A stretch of 64,000 bases of DNA from Myxococcales bacterium (GCA_029863605.1 JAOTVB010000011.1:62001-126000), one strand, 5' to 3'; counted from the first letter of the stretch, positions 53,515-62,544 are shown. Made by a program: numbers and translations. Notes: generated by a model from the letters alone, not told the origin.

Positions 53515-54156
53515 CTATGTGTCCGCCCGGTCAATGCCCTCGAGAAGCATGGCACAGTATTCGAGTGGAGCGATTGTCGACTGCGATTGGGACATCACTT
53601 TGAACCCGAGCGACTCATAGGCACGGATCGCATCGGCGTTGTCCGCGCTCACATCCAACCGGACTCGCTCGAAGCCCTGTCTTCGCTTCAAGTCGATCGT
53701 GTGCTGGACCAATTGCCGTCCGAGGCCTCGTCCCCGCTTCTCCGGATCGATGGCGATGCGGCTGATGTAGAACGCGTCCTCTTCGATGGGAGGAAATAGC
53801 TCACGGGAGGCCGTGACGACCTGGTCGACCACCTCGTCCGCCTCGGTTTCGCTACCGATCTCTTCGCAAAATGCTGTGAAGTCGGTCATGCGACACGCTG
53901 CCACTTCCGCCCCGCTCATCCCGAGCAGGACACCGACGGGCTCTTCCTGATCGTCCATCATGACGATGGCACGCCCGAGGTAGAGCTCCGACGAGGGTCG
54001 CTCCATCCACTCGCCAATGATCTCGCCGGCCGCCTCTCTGTCTCCGAAGTACCAGTCAGCGAAGGGATTGCTGGCGTCGTGGATCCAGGACCTCAGCCTC
54101 TCAGCAAATTCACTCGAGTTCGGCGCTCCGTCTTCCCAGAGGTGCAGAAATCGCAT
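53515..54156 (-). CDS. GNAT family N-acetyltransferase
   Basis: A 213-residue GNAT protein. The acetyl-CoA binding motif A is clear: YISRIAIDPEKRGRGLGRQLV (about 128-148, with RGRGLG), followed by LKRRQGFERVRLDVSADN, the usual beta5 segment, and AIRAYESLGFKV. It has an extra N-terminal region of about 60 residues (FGDREAAGEIIGEWMER) not typical of short GNATs. The substrate is unknown; a sugar amine or the assembly-line product are plausible in this context. It lies 19 bases downstream of the GT2 gene and about 170 bases upstream of the PKS on the same strand. Confidence 0.85.
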   Translation of the reverse strand: MRFLHLWEDGAPNSSEFAERLRSWIHDASNPFADWYFGDREAAGEIIGEWMERPSSELYLGRAIVMMDDQEEPVGVLLGMSGAEVAACRMTDFTAFCEEIGSETEADEVVDQVVTASRELFPPIEEDAFYISRIAIDPEKRGRGLGRQLVQHTIDLKRRQGFERVRLDVSADNADAIRAYESLGFKVMSQSQSTIAPLEYCAMLLEGIDRADT

Positions 54157-54175
54157 GGCTTGCTCACTTTCATTT

Positions 54176-55351
54176 TCAGCGTTCCGTTCGCTGCCATTGC
54201 CGCTCGCGTCGCCCGAGGAGGAACGCCGCGTATAGCGGAGCCTTCCAGACTATGTAGAACGGTGTCAGTAGGAGGTAGCGAAACGGAATGACTGTACGTC
54301 CATAGCCGACCCAGGCAATCGCGACTCCGAGTGTGACCAAAGCAAGCGCTACTCCGGCGATCCCGACACCAGTCCAGCCTCCACCCAGCAGAGCCACGAG
54401 CCCCGCCAACGCGAAGACCAAGACCAGAAGACCAACTAGCAGCGCAAGCGGGGGCACCATGAGATCGGCGCCCATCGCGACGAGCCCGAGGCGGCCCCGC
54501 GCGAAGCCGGTGCGAATGAGCCGCGGGCTGTACCGAAACAGGGTTGCTAGCTGGCCGTGCTCCCATCGGCGGCGCTGTGAGGAGGCGGCCTGCTTCCCGC
54601 TTGGCAGCTCGCTTCGCACCCCAGCCTTGGTGCAAAGCAGGGGCTCGTGGCCGACGAGTGCGAGCTCAATGCCCATTGCGAGATCCTCGACGAGATTGGA
54701 ACCGAGGTCCGGCGCAGAGCGCAACACCAACCAAGGAAACGCCATGCCCGTTCCGGTTAGGTGACATGGCATCCCAAGCTGCAGCAGGCCGCGGGGCCGC
54801 ACGCGATTGCGCACCAGGAACGCAAAGGCCGAGATCATGGAAAGGGGAGAGCCCTTGGCCGGCTGCAAGGTGTAGTCGGCCTGGACCGGCCTTTGGGTTT
54901 GCATCGCTTGCGCAACTAGGGCGTCGAGGGAGCCGGGCGTCAGTCGGCAGTCTGCATCGACGATGATAGCCAAATCCGGCGGATCCGTTTCGAGATAGTT
55001 GGTGCCAAATGCCAACGCGTAGCCCTTGCCTCGGTACTCGGGTGCGAATCGTTCAATGACCTCCGCGCCAGCCCCTCGTGCCATTGCTGCAGTGTCATCG
55101 GTGCAGTTATCCGCGACGACAATGATCCGATCGCCGACTTCTAGCTGCGATCGGACGTCGGCGATGGTGGCGCCGATGCCGTTCACCTCGTCGTGCGCGG
55201 GGATCAAAACTGCCAAGGACACGCCTTCCGGCCGGGTCACGGTGGCTCCCGAGCCAAAGAAGAGGCTTGCGGCGCACTCGATGAAGAAGACCAGCGCTGG
55301 TATCAATAAGATCGCGGCTATGAATGCAACGATGAATCCCAACAACGTCAT
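54176..55351 (-). CDS. Membrane glycosyltransferase family 2
   Basis: A 391-residue processive-type GT2. A hydrophobic helix at the N-terminus (MTLLGFIVAFIAAILLIPAL) anchors it; the GT-A core has AVLIPAHDEVNGIG, VADNCTDDTAA, the DxD-like VDADC and the Q-x-x-RW motif QRRRWEHGQ, as in polymerising GT2 enzymes such as NodC or cellulose synthase relatives. The last 110 residues hold two to four helices. It could extend or start the polysaccharide chain at the inner membrane. It is divergent from the SGNH-like gene with 91 bases between starts, a shared promoter region. Confidence 0.9.
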   Translation of the reverse strand: MTLLGFIVAFIAAILLIPALVFFIECAASLFFGSGATVTRPEGVSLAVLIPAHDEVNGIGATIADVRSQLEVGDRIIVVADNCTDDTAAMARGAGAEVIERFAPEYRGKGYALAFGTNYLETDPPDLAIIVDADCRLTPGSLDALVAQAMQTQRPVQADYTLQPAKGSPLSMISAFAFLVRNRVRPRGLLQLGMPCHLTGTGMAFPWLVLRSAPDLGSNLVEDLAMGIELALVGHEPLLCTKAGVRSELPSGKQAASSQRRRWEHGQLATLFRYSPRLIRTGFARGRLGLVAMGADLMVPPLALLVGLLVLVFALAGLVALLGGGWTGVGIAGVALALVTLGVAIAWVGYGRTVIPFRYLLLTPFYIVWKAPLYAAFLLGRRERQWQRTER

Positions 55352-55442
55352 GCTTGGCCTGGGCGCGAGCCCAGACTCTCTTAGCAGATCGGAAGCAACG
55401 TGCCGACTTGCCGCCCAACGAGGCGCTGGTTAGGGATTGGGG

Positions 55443-56561
55443 ATGTTACTATGCTCGGGGCGCGGTAGACAGCCGCCACGAACGGGTCCGTGGCAACCTT
55501 GGCTACTCGCGGCTCTGGTGTTGACTTGGCCAGGGTGCACAGAAGGGATCGAGATGACTCCACATGTGGTGGAGATCCGCACACCGCGAGATGCCGCCCG
55601 AGTCTACTGGGTGGGGCACAGCCTGATGAACTGCGGCGATCGGAGCGTAGCCGACTCCGATAACGTCATGGAGTTGGTGGGCAAGCTCGCACGATCACGT
55701 TCTCAATCCTACGCTTACTACGATCACACACACTGGGGTTCTGCTCTCTACTTCAATTGGCAGGGCAGCAGCCACGGTGAGAAGCGCGACGACTCGAAGC
55801 CGCGGGCCGATCGCGCCTACCTCAGCAAGCACGGCGGCGAGTACGATACATTCGTATTCACAGAGGTCGTGCCGATCGAGACCGCCCTCGACTGGGCCTA
55901 TTCGAAATACTACCTACGGAAATTCTACTGTGAGGCTCTGGCGCACAATCCGGATGCAGAGCTCTTCCTCTACACTACGTGGAATAATGCTCAGCCCGAC
56001 AGCCCAGATGCGCTCGACTTCGAGGCGCAGCTTCGAGCCAATCGGAAGTTCTGGGAAGAGCTTGCCGATGATTCGCTTTCAGATCGGGTCGCAAACCCTG
56101 GCCGGCTCGGCCGCTGGCTCGCGTACCTCGGAGTTCGGGACAAACATTGCGCTGCTGCCAAGGCATTCCGCTTCATACCGGCGGCAAGCGCCATGTTGGC
56201 TTTGTCGATGGAGCTGTCGACTCTTGGGGAGCGGGCGCCGCGATTGGAGACTGGTCGCTCGATGACAATGGGCGACGTCTTCGTCAACATGTACACGAAC
56301 TGGGACGAAGTCCGAAGGGGCGAGGCCAGCACGCTCACCTTGCGTCACCCGGATCTGGCGCACGACGACATTCATCAGAGCGCCCTTGGAAGCTACTTCG
56401 TGGCCCTCGTTGCCTATGCGACGATCTACGGGACGGACCCAACCGGGCTTCCCCCCCTAAACGATGTTCCGGACAACGTGGCGGCGCTCCTGCAGCGAGT
56501 CGCTTGGAAGACGGTGACCAGCGACCCGCGCTCGGGAGTTGCTCCGCGTGGCGGGAGATGA
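55443..56561 (+). CDS. SGNH-hydrolase-like lipoprotein (paralogue 1)
   Basis: A 372-residue lipoprotein: ATG at 55443 (TTG at 55437 is upstream), signal and lipobox TWPGC (Cys32). It shows an SGNH-like layout: GHSLM with Ser60 as the block-I nucleophile (normally GDS or GNS), and the late HDDIHQSALGSYF, a D-x-x-H block V dyad (Asp308, His311). It shares this arrangement with the lipoprotein at 59343-60428, which is a clear paralogue. Such proteins act as O-acetyl esterases or acyltransferases on cell-surface polysaccharides. Substrate is unknown. It lies next to a Wzx flippase gene, in a polysaccharide locus. Confidence 0.68.
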   Translation: MLLCSGRGRQPPRTGPWQPWLLAALVLTWPGCTEGIEMTPHVVEIRTPRDAARVYWVGHSLMNCGDRSVADSDNVMELVGKLARSRSQSYAYYDHTHWGSALYFNWQGSSHGEKRDDSKPRADRAYLSKHGGEYDTFVFTEVVPIETALDWAYSKYYLRKFYCEALAHNPDAELFLYTTWNNAQPDSPDALDFEAQLRANRKFWEELADDSLSDRVANPGRLGRWLAYLGVRDKHCAAAKAFRFIPAASAMLALSMELSTLGERAPRLETGRSMTMGDVFVNMYTNWDEVRRGEASTLTLRHPDLAHDDIHQSALGSYFVALVAYATIYGTDPTGLPPLNDVPDNVAALLQRVAWKTVTSDPRSGVAPRGGR

Positions 56562-56673
56562 GCTGCGAAAAGACTCTCAGGGCCGTCATCAAGGGTGAAA
56601 ATGGCGTCAGAGCTATCCGCCCTGCTAGATAGTCACAGGTGCTAGGCGCCAAAGATCGAAGCACGTCACGGTG

Positions 56674-58212
56674 ATGCCCGAGGTGGAGGAACAAGTCAGC
56701 GATTCTGGGGGTAGCGAGCTGCCGACGAGCACACAGAGCCCGGAACGTCTTAACGACCTTGACGGTAGGGCGTCGTCCGGCGCCCTTTGGACGATCCTGG
56801 GCCGGGGCTCCGGTCAGGTCATTCGGCTCGTTTCCAACATAATTCTGACTAGGTTGCTACTCCCCGAGTACTTCGGCCTCATGGCCCTAGTAAACGTGTT
56901 TTTGCAAGGTTTGGCGCTCTTCTCCGACATTGGAATCGGACCGGCGCTCATCCAGAACAAGCGAGAAGACGCCGGTTTCGTGAACACCGTCTGGACGACG
57001 CAGGCCATCCGCGGGGTCGTATTGTTTTTGATCGGGGTGGCTCTCTCCGTCCCGTTTGCCGCCTTCTTCGAAGAGCCCCTTCTCTCCTCGTTGATTCAAG
57101 TTACCGCTTTGACGGCGGCGATCCAGGGCTTCACCTCCACGTCGATCTTCACGCACAGCCGACACCTGCACCTCAAGCGCCCGGCCCTCCTGCGGGTGTT
57201 AAGTCAGCTAGCAGCCTCGGTTGCGATGGTGGCCTGCGCTTGGGTTACTCGTAGCGTCTGGTCGCTGGTCTTAGGTGGAATCGTCGGAGCTTCCGTTGAG
57301 ATGTTGCTGAGCCACGTTTGGCTTCCGGGGATCCGCAATCGATTCTGGTTCGAGCGTCGGGCGGCGCGCTCTCTCTTCTCTTTCGGCGTGTGGATTTTTC
57401 TCGGCACGGTGGCAGGCTTCGCCGCCGGCCAAGCGGACCGCCTGATCCTCGGAAAACTCACTACGATGTCGACGCTAGGTGTGTACAGCATTGCGTTGCT
57501 GCTTGCGAGTGCCCCTGTAGAGGCCTTGTCGCACGTTTCGTTCAGCGTTCTCTTTCCCCTCTATTCTCGCGTACACTATTCATCAAAGAACCTGTCCGAG
57601 GTGTTCAGTTCGGGGCGTTGGCCAGTGGTCATCTTGGGCGGCTGGGCTGCTTCCGGTCTCATAGGAGGTGGCCCGACGATCGTCCGGCTCCTCTATGACG
57701 CGCGCTATTGGGAAGCGGGGTGGATACTCCAGGTTCTCTCGGCCGGCCTCTGGGTCGGCATCGTGCTCGGTGGAACCCGCTCAGCGATCGTGCTTGCCGT
57801 CGGCCGCAGCGATTTGACGGCCGTGATGGCTTTTTCGAAGGTTCTGGCGATGGTCGTATTGGTTCCCGTCGGGTACTTGCTCGCGGGCGTCAGTGGTGCG
57901 ATTGCCGGGTTCGCGTTGTCCGAGCTGGTTCGGTACTCCGTCTCCGCTCATGCGTCCGCCTCGCTGGGTTTCGACGAGCGTCTCGTAGATCTCAAACTCA
58001 GCATTCGCGTTGGAATTGCTGCGCTGGTCAGCTGGTCGGCTGTTGCTTGGTTAACTGAGCTCGGTATTAGCAGCGCTGTGCTTCATGCCATCGTCGTCTT
58101 CATGCTCGCCACAGCGTTTTGGGTTCGGCCGCTCAGCGTGCTGGTGGGTCGTCTTCGTCGAGGAGAGCCGCTCTTCATGGGTGACGGTGAGACGAACGAT
58201 GCAAAGGTTTAA
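56674..58212 (+). CDS. wzx: Polysaccharide flippase, Wzx/MATE-like
   Basis: A 512-residue protein with about twelve hydrophobic helices after a Ser/Asp-rich cytoplasmic N-terminus (about 30 residues). The opening helix follows ASSGALWTILGRGSGQVIRLVSNIILTRLLLPEYFGLMALV, the standard polysaccharide-flippase (MOP/Wzx) start. It would flip lipid-linked repeat units across the inner membrane for polymerisation. GTG at 56671 precedes ATG at 56674. Together with the Wzy-like protein at 36567 it makes this a Wzx/Wzy-dependent locus. The gene sits between the two SGNH-like lipoproteins and faces the DUF1566 gene. Confidence 0.9.
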   Translation: MPEVEEQVSDSGGSELPTSTQSPERLNDLDGRASSGALWTILGRGSGQVIRLVSNIILTRLLLPEYFGLMALVNVFLQGLALFSDIGIGPALIQNKREDAGFVNTVWTTQAIRGVVLFLIGVALSVPFAAFFEEPLLSSLIQVTALTAAIQGFTSTSIFTHSRHLHLKRPALLRVLSQLAASVAMVACAWVTRSVWSLVLGGIVGASVEMLLSHVWLPGIRNRFWFERRAARSLFSFGVWIFLGTVAGFAAGQADRLILGKLTTMSTLGVYSIALLLASAPVEALSHVSFSVLFPLYSRVHYSSKNLSEVFSSGRWPVVILGGWAASGLIGGGPTIVRLLYDARYWEAGWILQVLSAGLWVGIVLGGTRSAIVLAVGRSDLTAVMAFSKVLAMVVLVPVGYLLAGVSGAIAGFALSELVRYSVSAHASASLGFDERLVDLKLSIRVGIAALVSWSAVAWLTELGISSAVLHAIVVFMLATAFWVRPLSVLVGRLRRGEPLFMGDGETNDAKV

Positions 58213-58217
58213 GCTTA

Positions 58218-59174
58218 TCACCGAACGCACCGGACGGCATGGCTTCCCGCCGGCGGAATCTCCACCGTCGTGCCCAGGCTGAAGTCGACGAGCCGGGCGG
58301 TGCTATCGGCTTGAGTCGAGGTCCAGAACGTGAGCGGAGCGGAGATGGAGAATATCTCTTCATCGATGGCAGGGTCGACCTTCGTGTCGTCCACGATCGT
58401 CAGGAGCTCCTTTACCGTGGGCACACGGAAAGAAGACGCGTCGATCGTGCTGCAGATGTCTTCCGCTTCCGGCAGGGATGCGGCGGTCTGCACGTCTCGT
58501 CGCCATACGAGCTCGGTGCCACGGTCTACGGCCACCGTCTCCAAGAGCTCGAAGTGAGGGTCCAACGCCATGACGTCGCCGGCGACGCAGCGTGCATAGG
58601 TGGAGGTGGTGGCGGCGCTTCCCACGATCACTAGCGCGGCTCCGAAGTAGACCGACCACGAACGGTCATCGGCGTTCGCAGCATAGGTAGAGGAGCGAAA
58701 ATAGTCTGCAGGGGTTCCGGGAAAGGCGGCGCTGTCAATGGTGGGAGAGCTTGTCGGCTGCATGAGCGATACGAGCTCGAGCCGTCGTGGAAGCCGCCAA
58801 TCGTCGCGCCCCTCGAGGACGAGGTCTTCGCAGTACACGATCGCTTCGGCGGTGGCGCGTGTTTCCGGTTCGAGCTCTCTTTGCCAGGTCAGCCCGGTCA
58901 CCTGGTCCACGACGACCACGCCTTCGACCCGATAGGACGACGGGCGGACTGCTGAATCGGCCTCGTTTGGCATCGGCCAGCTCGCATAGCCCGGAGTTGG
59001 ACAGGAAACGCACCCACCATCGGAGGGACAGCTTTCGTCGGGACACTCGGCCATCGCGTCCATGGTCGCATCCGGCTGTGCCCCGGCATCGCTGACCGGA
59101 GGGCTCGGCTGACACGCCCCGCATAGCGCGAGGAATACAGCGACCGACGAGCTTAGGAAGCCTTGGTGAGTCAC
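58218..59174 (-). CDS. DUF1566 (Lcl-type) lipoprotein
   Basis: A 318-residue lipoprotein (GTG start, lipobox LCGAC, Cys21). After an Asp/Cys-rich N-terminal linker (DAMAECPDESCPSDGGC) it has two copies of a DUF1566-like segment: VDQVTGLTWQRELEPETRATAEAIVYCEDL...DDWRLPRRLELVSL and TELVWRRDVQTAASLPEAEDICSTID...FRVPTVKELLTIVDD, the W-x-L-P and PT-x-x-EL motifs of Legionella collagen-like and related surface domains. It is probably a surface-exposed binding protein. It is convergent with the flippase gene, with only 5 bases between ends, and divergent from the second SGNH gene. Confidence 0.82.
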   Translation of the reverse strand: MTHQGFLSSSVAVFLALCGACQPSPPVSDAGAQPDATMDAMAECPDESCPSDGGCVSCPTPGYASWPMPNEADSAVRPSSYRVEGVVVVDQVTGLTWQRELEPETRATAEAIVYCEDLVLEGRDDWRLPRRLELVSLMQPTSSPTIDSAAFPGTPADYFRSSTYAANADDRSWSVYFGAALVIVGSAATTSTYARCVAGDVMALDPHFELLETVAVDRGTELVWRRDVQTAASLPEAEDICSTIDASSFRVPTVKELLTIVDDTKVDPAIDEEIFSISAPLTFWTSTQADSTARLVDFSLGTTVEIPPAGSHAVRCVR

Positions 59175-59267
59175 GGCGATCGGAGTGCTGTCTAGCACGC
59201 ATCGTAGGGAAGATCTCGTGCCCCCGGCACCGACCGTCCGACGAAGAGCACCGGTGGAGCGTCGTAA

Positions 59268-59284
59268 TTGAGCGGTTTGCTCAA
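59268..59284. promoter_or_regulatory. Inverted repeat in divergent intergenic region
   Basis: TTGAGC (59268-59273), spacer GGTTT, GCTCAA (59279-59284): a 6-bp palindrome in the 168-base gap between the divergent DUF1566 and SGNH genes. It could be an operator or a weak hairpin; no further support. Confidence 0.3.
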
Positions 59285-59342
59285 GACGTGCCATGCGCCA
59301 AATCGATGTAATAATCTTATAGTTGGGGGGCAGTGCGAGCTG

Positions 59343-60428
59343 ATGAGATTGACGGCATTCAAATTGGTCCTGGTCTTGACCGCCTCGGTGGTCATGTCTT
59401 GCAAAGGTAAGGTGGAATCCGCCCCAGCAGGTGACTCTGGGCCCGGAGACATGCGCGGAGGCTCGGGCGGTGCCCCTGGGCACGGGGGTGTGGGAGGTGA
59501 CCCGGTCCAAGGGGGCGCGGGCGGCAACGGCAGCCCAGATGACTTCTTCGTTCGCGGAAACTACGAGAGCTTGGAAACGATCTCGGCCTACTACGTTGGC
59601 CATAGCCTACTCGCGGACATTCCAGACATCGTGACCCACATTAGTAATCAGATGCGTTCTACGTCGTTCAGTTTCCGTCAGCAGAACGTTCCAGGGGCCC
59701 CGCTTCGTTGGCACTGGGAGCAGACCGGGCCGGGTGGTGCCGGCACAGTGCAGAGCGGAGGCTTCACGCACCAGATTCATGAGGCGGTGGCGTCAGGCGA
59801 CTACAGTCACATGATAGTCACCGACAGCGTCCCGCGTGGCGGCACCGCGGCCGAGGATGAGACAGCAGAGTACTTGGGAAAGATCGTCGCTGCGGCGCGC
59901 CAAGCCAGACCCGACGTGCGTCTTTTCTACTACGAAACTTGGCCCCACATCACTAGCGGATTGCCCGGGCATGATCCCTACAATGAGGACACCGTCAGCC
60001 CCACGCGCCATCTCCTGTGGCGCGAGCGCATCGATGCCGACGCCGCGATGTGGGAGCGCATCGTCGACCGTGTGAACCAGGAGAACCCGCCAGGCCCCAA
60101 TGGCCACAACGTTCAGCTCATCCCTGCGGGTCGTGTTCTAGCCCGTGTGGTCGATGCCGTGGAGGCCGGGCAGATCCAAGGATTTGACGAGTTGGGGGAT
60201 TTGTTCCTCGACGAGATCCATGCCAACCGTTACGGCCAGTTCATTGTTGCCACGACCCACGCTGCGATCCACACCCGGCGGGACCCTCGTGACTTCGACA
60301 TTGACGTCATTACCCGTTATGGAAGCTCTTACTGGAATGAGGAATACGCGCGACCGAGCGACGCGGTTGCGTCGGCTTTCCTTCAGGTGGTCTACGAGAG
60401 CGTCCCAGTATACTACCGGGACCGATAG
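59343..60428 (+). CDS. SGNH-hydrolase-like lipoprotein (paralogue 2)
   Basis: A 361-residue lipoprotein (lipobox VVMSC, Cys20) with a Gly/Asp-rich stalk (31-66: GGSGGAPGHGG, GGAGGNGS) before the globular part. It is a paralogue of the protein at 55443-56561: the nucleophile elbow VGHSLL (Ser88) and FLDEIHANRYGQF (Asp290, His293) line up, with the same GHSL and D-x-x-H spacing. This one carries a stalk, the other does not, so they may act at different distances from the membrane. Likely surface polysaccharide esterases or acyltransferases. The substrate is unknown. Confidence 0.68.
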   Translation: MRLTAFKLVLVLTASVVMSCKGKVESAPAGDSGPGDMRGGSGGAPGHGGVGGDPVQGGAGGNGSPDDFFVRGNYESLETISAYYVGHSLLADIPDIVTHISNQMRSTSFSFRQQNVPGAPLRWHWEQTGPGGAGTVQSGGFTHQIHEAVASGDYSHMIVTDSVPRGGTAAEDETAEYLGKIVAAARQARPDVRLFYYETWPHITSGLPGHDPYNEDTVSPTRHLLWRERIDADAAMWERIVDRVNQENPPGPNGHNVQLIPAGRVLARVVDAVEAGQIQGFDELGDLFLDEIHANRYGQFIVATTHAAIHTRRDPRDFDIDVITRYGSSYWNEEYARPSDAVASAFLQVVYESVPVYYRDR

Positions 60429-60444
60429 GGACAGGTGTCATCGC

Positions 60445-60780
60445 TCAGGGGTTGGCGAGGTCGAGGGTCCTCAGCAGCATGTCGGGCGGCACGGTAAACG
60501 AGTCGGCGGTGCCTTCGCCAACCACGAAGCCATAGCGCATGCCCAAGCAATCGGTGTGGTCTTTGAGGACGTTGTTGAAGCGGTACGGCGGCATGATGCA
60601 GACGACGGCGGCGTCGGGCGCGCACGCGAGGATGCCGTGATATACTGCGCTTCTTTCGGCGCCTGCGATGATCGCGGCATCCCTCGAGACCTCGATTATC
60701 TCGTTCACGCTCTGTGTCATGACATCGACGATTTCGTTGTCCTGACGTCGCTGTTCCTCTTCGAGCTCCGGCTCGTTGCG
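60445..60780 (-). pseudogene. GT61-like glycosyltransferase C-terminal remnant
   Basis: An open stretch of 111 codons ending in TGA at 60445, in the same frame as, and directly after, the methyltransferase stop at 60781. It has no start before Met at 60720. Its C-terminal part resembles the end of family-61 glycosyltransferases: VYHGILACAPDAAVVCIMPP takes the place of the usual HGAGLTN...PG...E..P stretch, followed by GMRYGFVVGE and FTVPPDMLLRTLDL, typical of the final helix. Only about a third of a full GT61 remains. Most likely the remnant of a deleted gene, though a short translated protein from 60720 (91 residues) cannot be excluded. Confidence 0.5.
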
Positions 60781-61674
60781 TCAGCCTGTGGAGGGCACTG
60801 CATGTCCCTTCTCGACGATAATGGGCGAATCGCCGTCGGTGGGGACGCTCGAGCCTGGACGGAGAGTCAGGCCGGCCGCCGAAAGGAGAGACACCAGTTT
60901 GTGCCGCGTCAAATACACGGGACGCGATGTCGACCCATCTAAGGTATTGCCAAATAGCCTCCGACCAGAAATCTCATAAGACACAGAGTTTGTTAGTTCG
61001 ATGAGCTTGTCTTTCATGACCCGCGGCTTACCGAGAGCACCGAGAGTATCGGTAAGCAACTCCGGGAACAGGGGTTGCGATGTGATGAAATGCCCACCTG
61101 GCTTCAGAACGCGGGCAACTTCCCGTACTGCCGCCCGAGCGTCCATGTACTGCAAAGCGCTGAACATGAGAACGCAATCGAAGGAATCATCTTCGTACGG
61201 CAACTGCTCGCCAGCGCCCAAGTCTATCTTGGGTGGATCCACACCTTCGATTTTCGCAAAGATGCTCGTGAATCGACGATATACGGGTTCGATTTCACAA
61301 CCGATCGCATGCGGTGTGACCTGCTGAAGCCTGAACAGGTTACATCCCCATCCAGGGCCGATTTCGAGAACTCGTTTGTCCCTGAAAGCGCTGAGCTCGA
61401 GCTGAGGCCATGCATCTTCTCTGTGAAGCCGACGATCCCTTTCCACCCAGAAGATGTACTCCCGCGCAGCATCGGCACACTTGATTCCCAACGGGTTCGG
61501 CTTGAATCCCTGCTCTGTTTGTGTTCCGAGGCCCAAGCCTGCGAGTAGTGGCACTTCGCTTAGACCTTGCTCACCGAGCGGAGCTCTGCTTCCCAAGCGG
61601 GCCAGGGTGCGAAGAACAGCCGGGCCTCGGTCGCTCCAAAGAACTTGCTCTAGCTCATCGAGCGTGGAATCCAT
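60781..61674 (-). CDS. SAM-dependent methyltransferase
   Basis: A 297-residue class I methyltransferase. The Met at 61674 starts MDSTLDELEQVLWSDRGPAVL. The Rossmann SAM motif is KRVLEIGPGWGCNLFRL (motif I), then PYEDDSFDCVLMFSALQYM (motif IV) and ARVLKPGGHFITSQP (motif VI). An N-terminal helical extension of about 110 residues precedes the SAM fold. The target is unknown, plausibly a sugar or lipid carrier. It lies 2 bases after the second methyltransferase gene and its stop codon is followed in frame by the GT61-like remnant. Confidence 0.88.
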   Translation of the reverse strand: MDSTLDELEQVLWSDRGPAVLRTLARLGSRAPLGEQGLSEVPLLAGLGLGTQTEQGFKPNPLGIKCADAAREYIFWVERDRRLHREDAWPQLELSAFRDKRVLEIGPGWGCNLFRLQQVTPHAIGCEIEPVYRRFTSIFAKIEGVDPPKIDLGAGEQLPYEDDSFDCVLMFSALQYMDARAAVREVARVLKPGGHFITSQPLFPELLTDTLGALGKPRVMKDKLIELTNSVSYEISGRRLFGNTLDGSTSRPVYLTRHKLVSLLSAAGLTLRPGSSVPTDGDSPIIVEKGHAVPSTG

Positions 61675-61676
61675 GT

Positions 61677-62471
61677 CTAAGACCGCCTGGTGAAGACCAA
61701 TAGGTTTCCGACGCCGGCCCAAGCCGGGATGCGAGCACGGTACGCAAGATTGTTCATTCGGAGCAGCGCCCGTCGAGGCATTCCGCGAACGCGTCGCTGA
61801 ATTTCCGAAAACTCGCCGATGCGCCGGTACTTCAGTTTCAGCCCATATTGCGCGAGATGGTTGCTCAGCGCCGGAATGTCGAATCGCCACACCCAGAGCC
61901 GCTCGCCATCCATCTCGTACCAAACGCCATCGCCGAGTGGTAGGTGCTGCATCCCGGCGAGCGGCTTGCGTGATGCAGCTCGCGCAAGCGTTTCGATTCC
62001 GTGGTCGAGAGCCGTCTTGTTGATCACGTACAGCCCAAGTGTGCCTCCGGGTTGAACTACGCGAGCTAGCTCACTCAGCGCACGCTCCACCTCTCGGATA
62101 TGTATGATCACACCCCAAGAGAAAACATGGCGAAACGACTCGCTGGCGAACGAGAGATTGGTCAGGTCCTCTCGCTTGAACACCACCTGGTCGCTTAAGC
62201 CTGCAGCGGCGACTCGCTCACTTGCATGGGACAACATCCTTTCTGAAATGTCGGCGGCGCAGACGCGATGGCCCGCTCGCGCAATACGAATGCTGTGCAC
62301 ACCAGGACCGCATCCAGCATCGAGCACCGTCTCATTCGGGTCGACTTCCATTGCGCGAAGCATGTCGCTGACGGCCCTATCGTAGAGCGGCTCGGCAATG
62401 GGATGGTAGTATTGATCGTCCCACGTGCGTACGGTCGACTCAAGCTCGAAAACCCGCTCATCGGTAGTCAT
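61677..62471 (-). CDS. SAM-dependent methyltransferase
   Basis: A 264-residue class I methyltransferase. Motif I is ETVLDAGCGPGVHSIRIARAG, followed by VCAADISERMLSHASERV, the acidic residue of motif II, and LARVVQPGGTLGLYVINK (motif VI). The C-terminal 90 residues (LWVWRFDIPALSNHLAQYGLKLKYRRIGEFSE) contain the usual substrate-side strands with an aromatic patch. No specific family is assigned. Being directly upstream of a second methyltransferase (2-base gap), it probably modifies the same or a related sugar residue. The GT4 gene lies 73 bases upstream. Confidence 0.88.
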   Translation of the reverse strand: MTTDERVFELESTVRTWDDQYYHPIAEPLYDRAVSDMLRAMEVDPNETVLDAGCGPGVHSIRIARAGHRVCAADISERMLSHASERVAAAGLSDQVVFKREDLTNLSFASESFRHVFSWGVIIHIREVERALSELARVVQPGGTLGLYVINKTALDHGIETLARAASRKPLAGMQHLPLGDGVWYEMDGERLWVWRFDIPALSNHLAQYGLKLKYRRIGEFSEIQRRVRGMPRRALLRMNNLAYRARIPAWAGVGNLLVFTRRS

Positions 62472-62544
62472 AATCGATCAGTCTCATCCTGTCCGAGGGG
62501 AACGTCAATCTGGGGCTCCTGGCTCGAAACCATGCGCTCACGCT

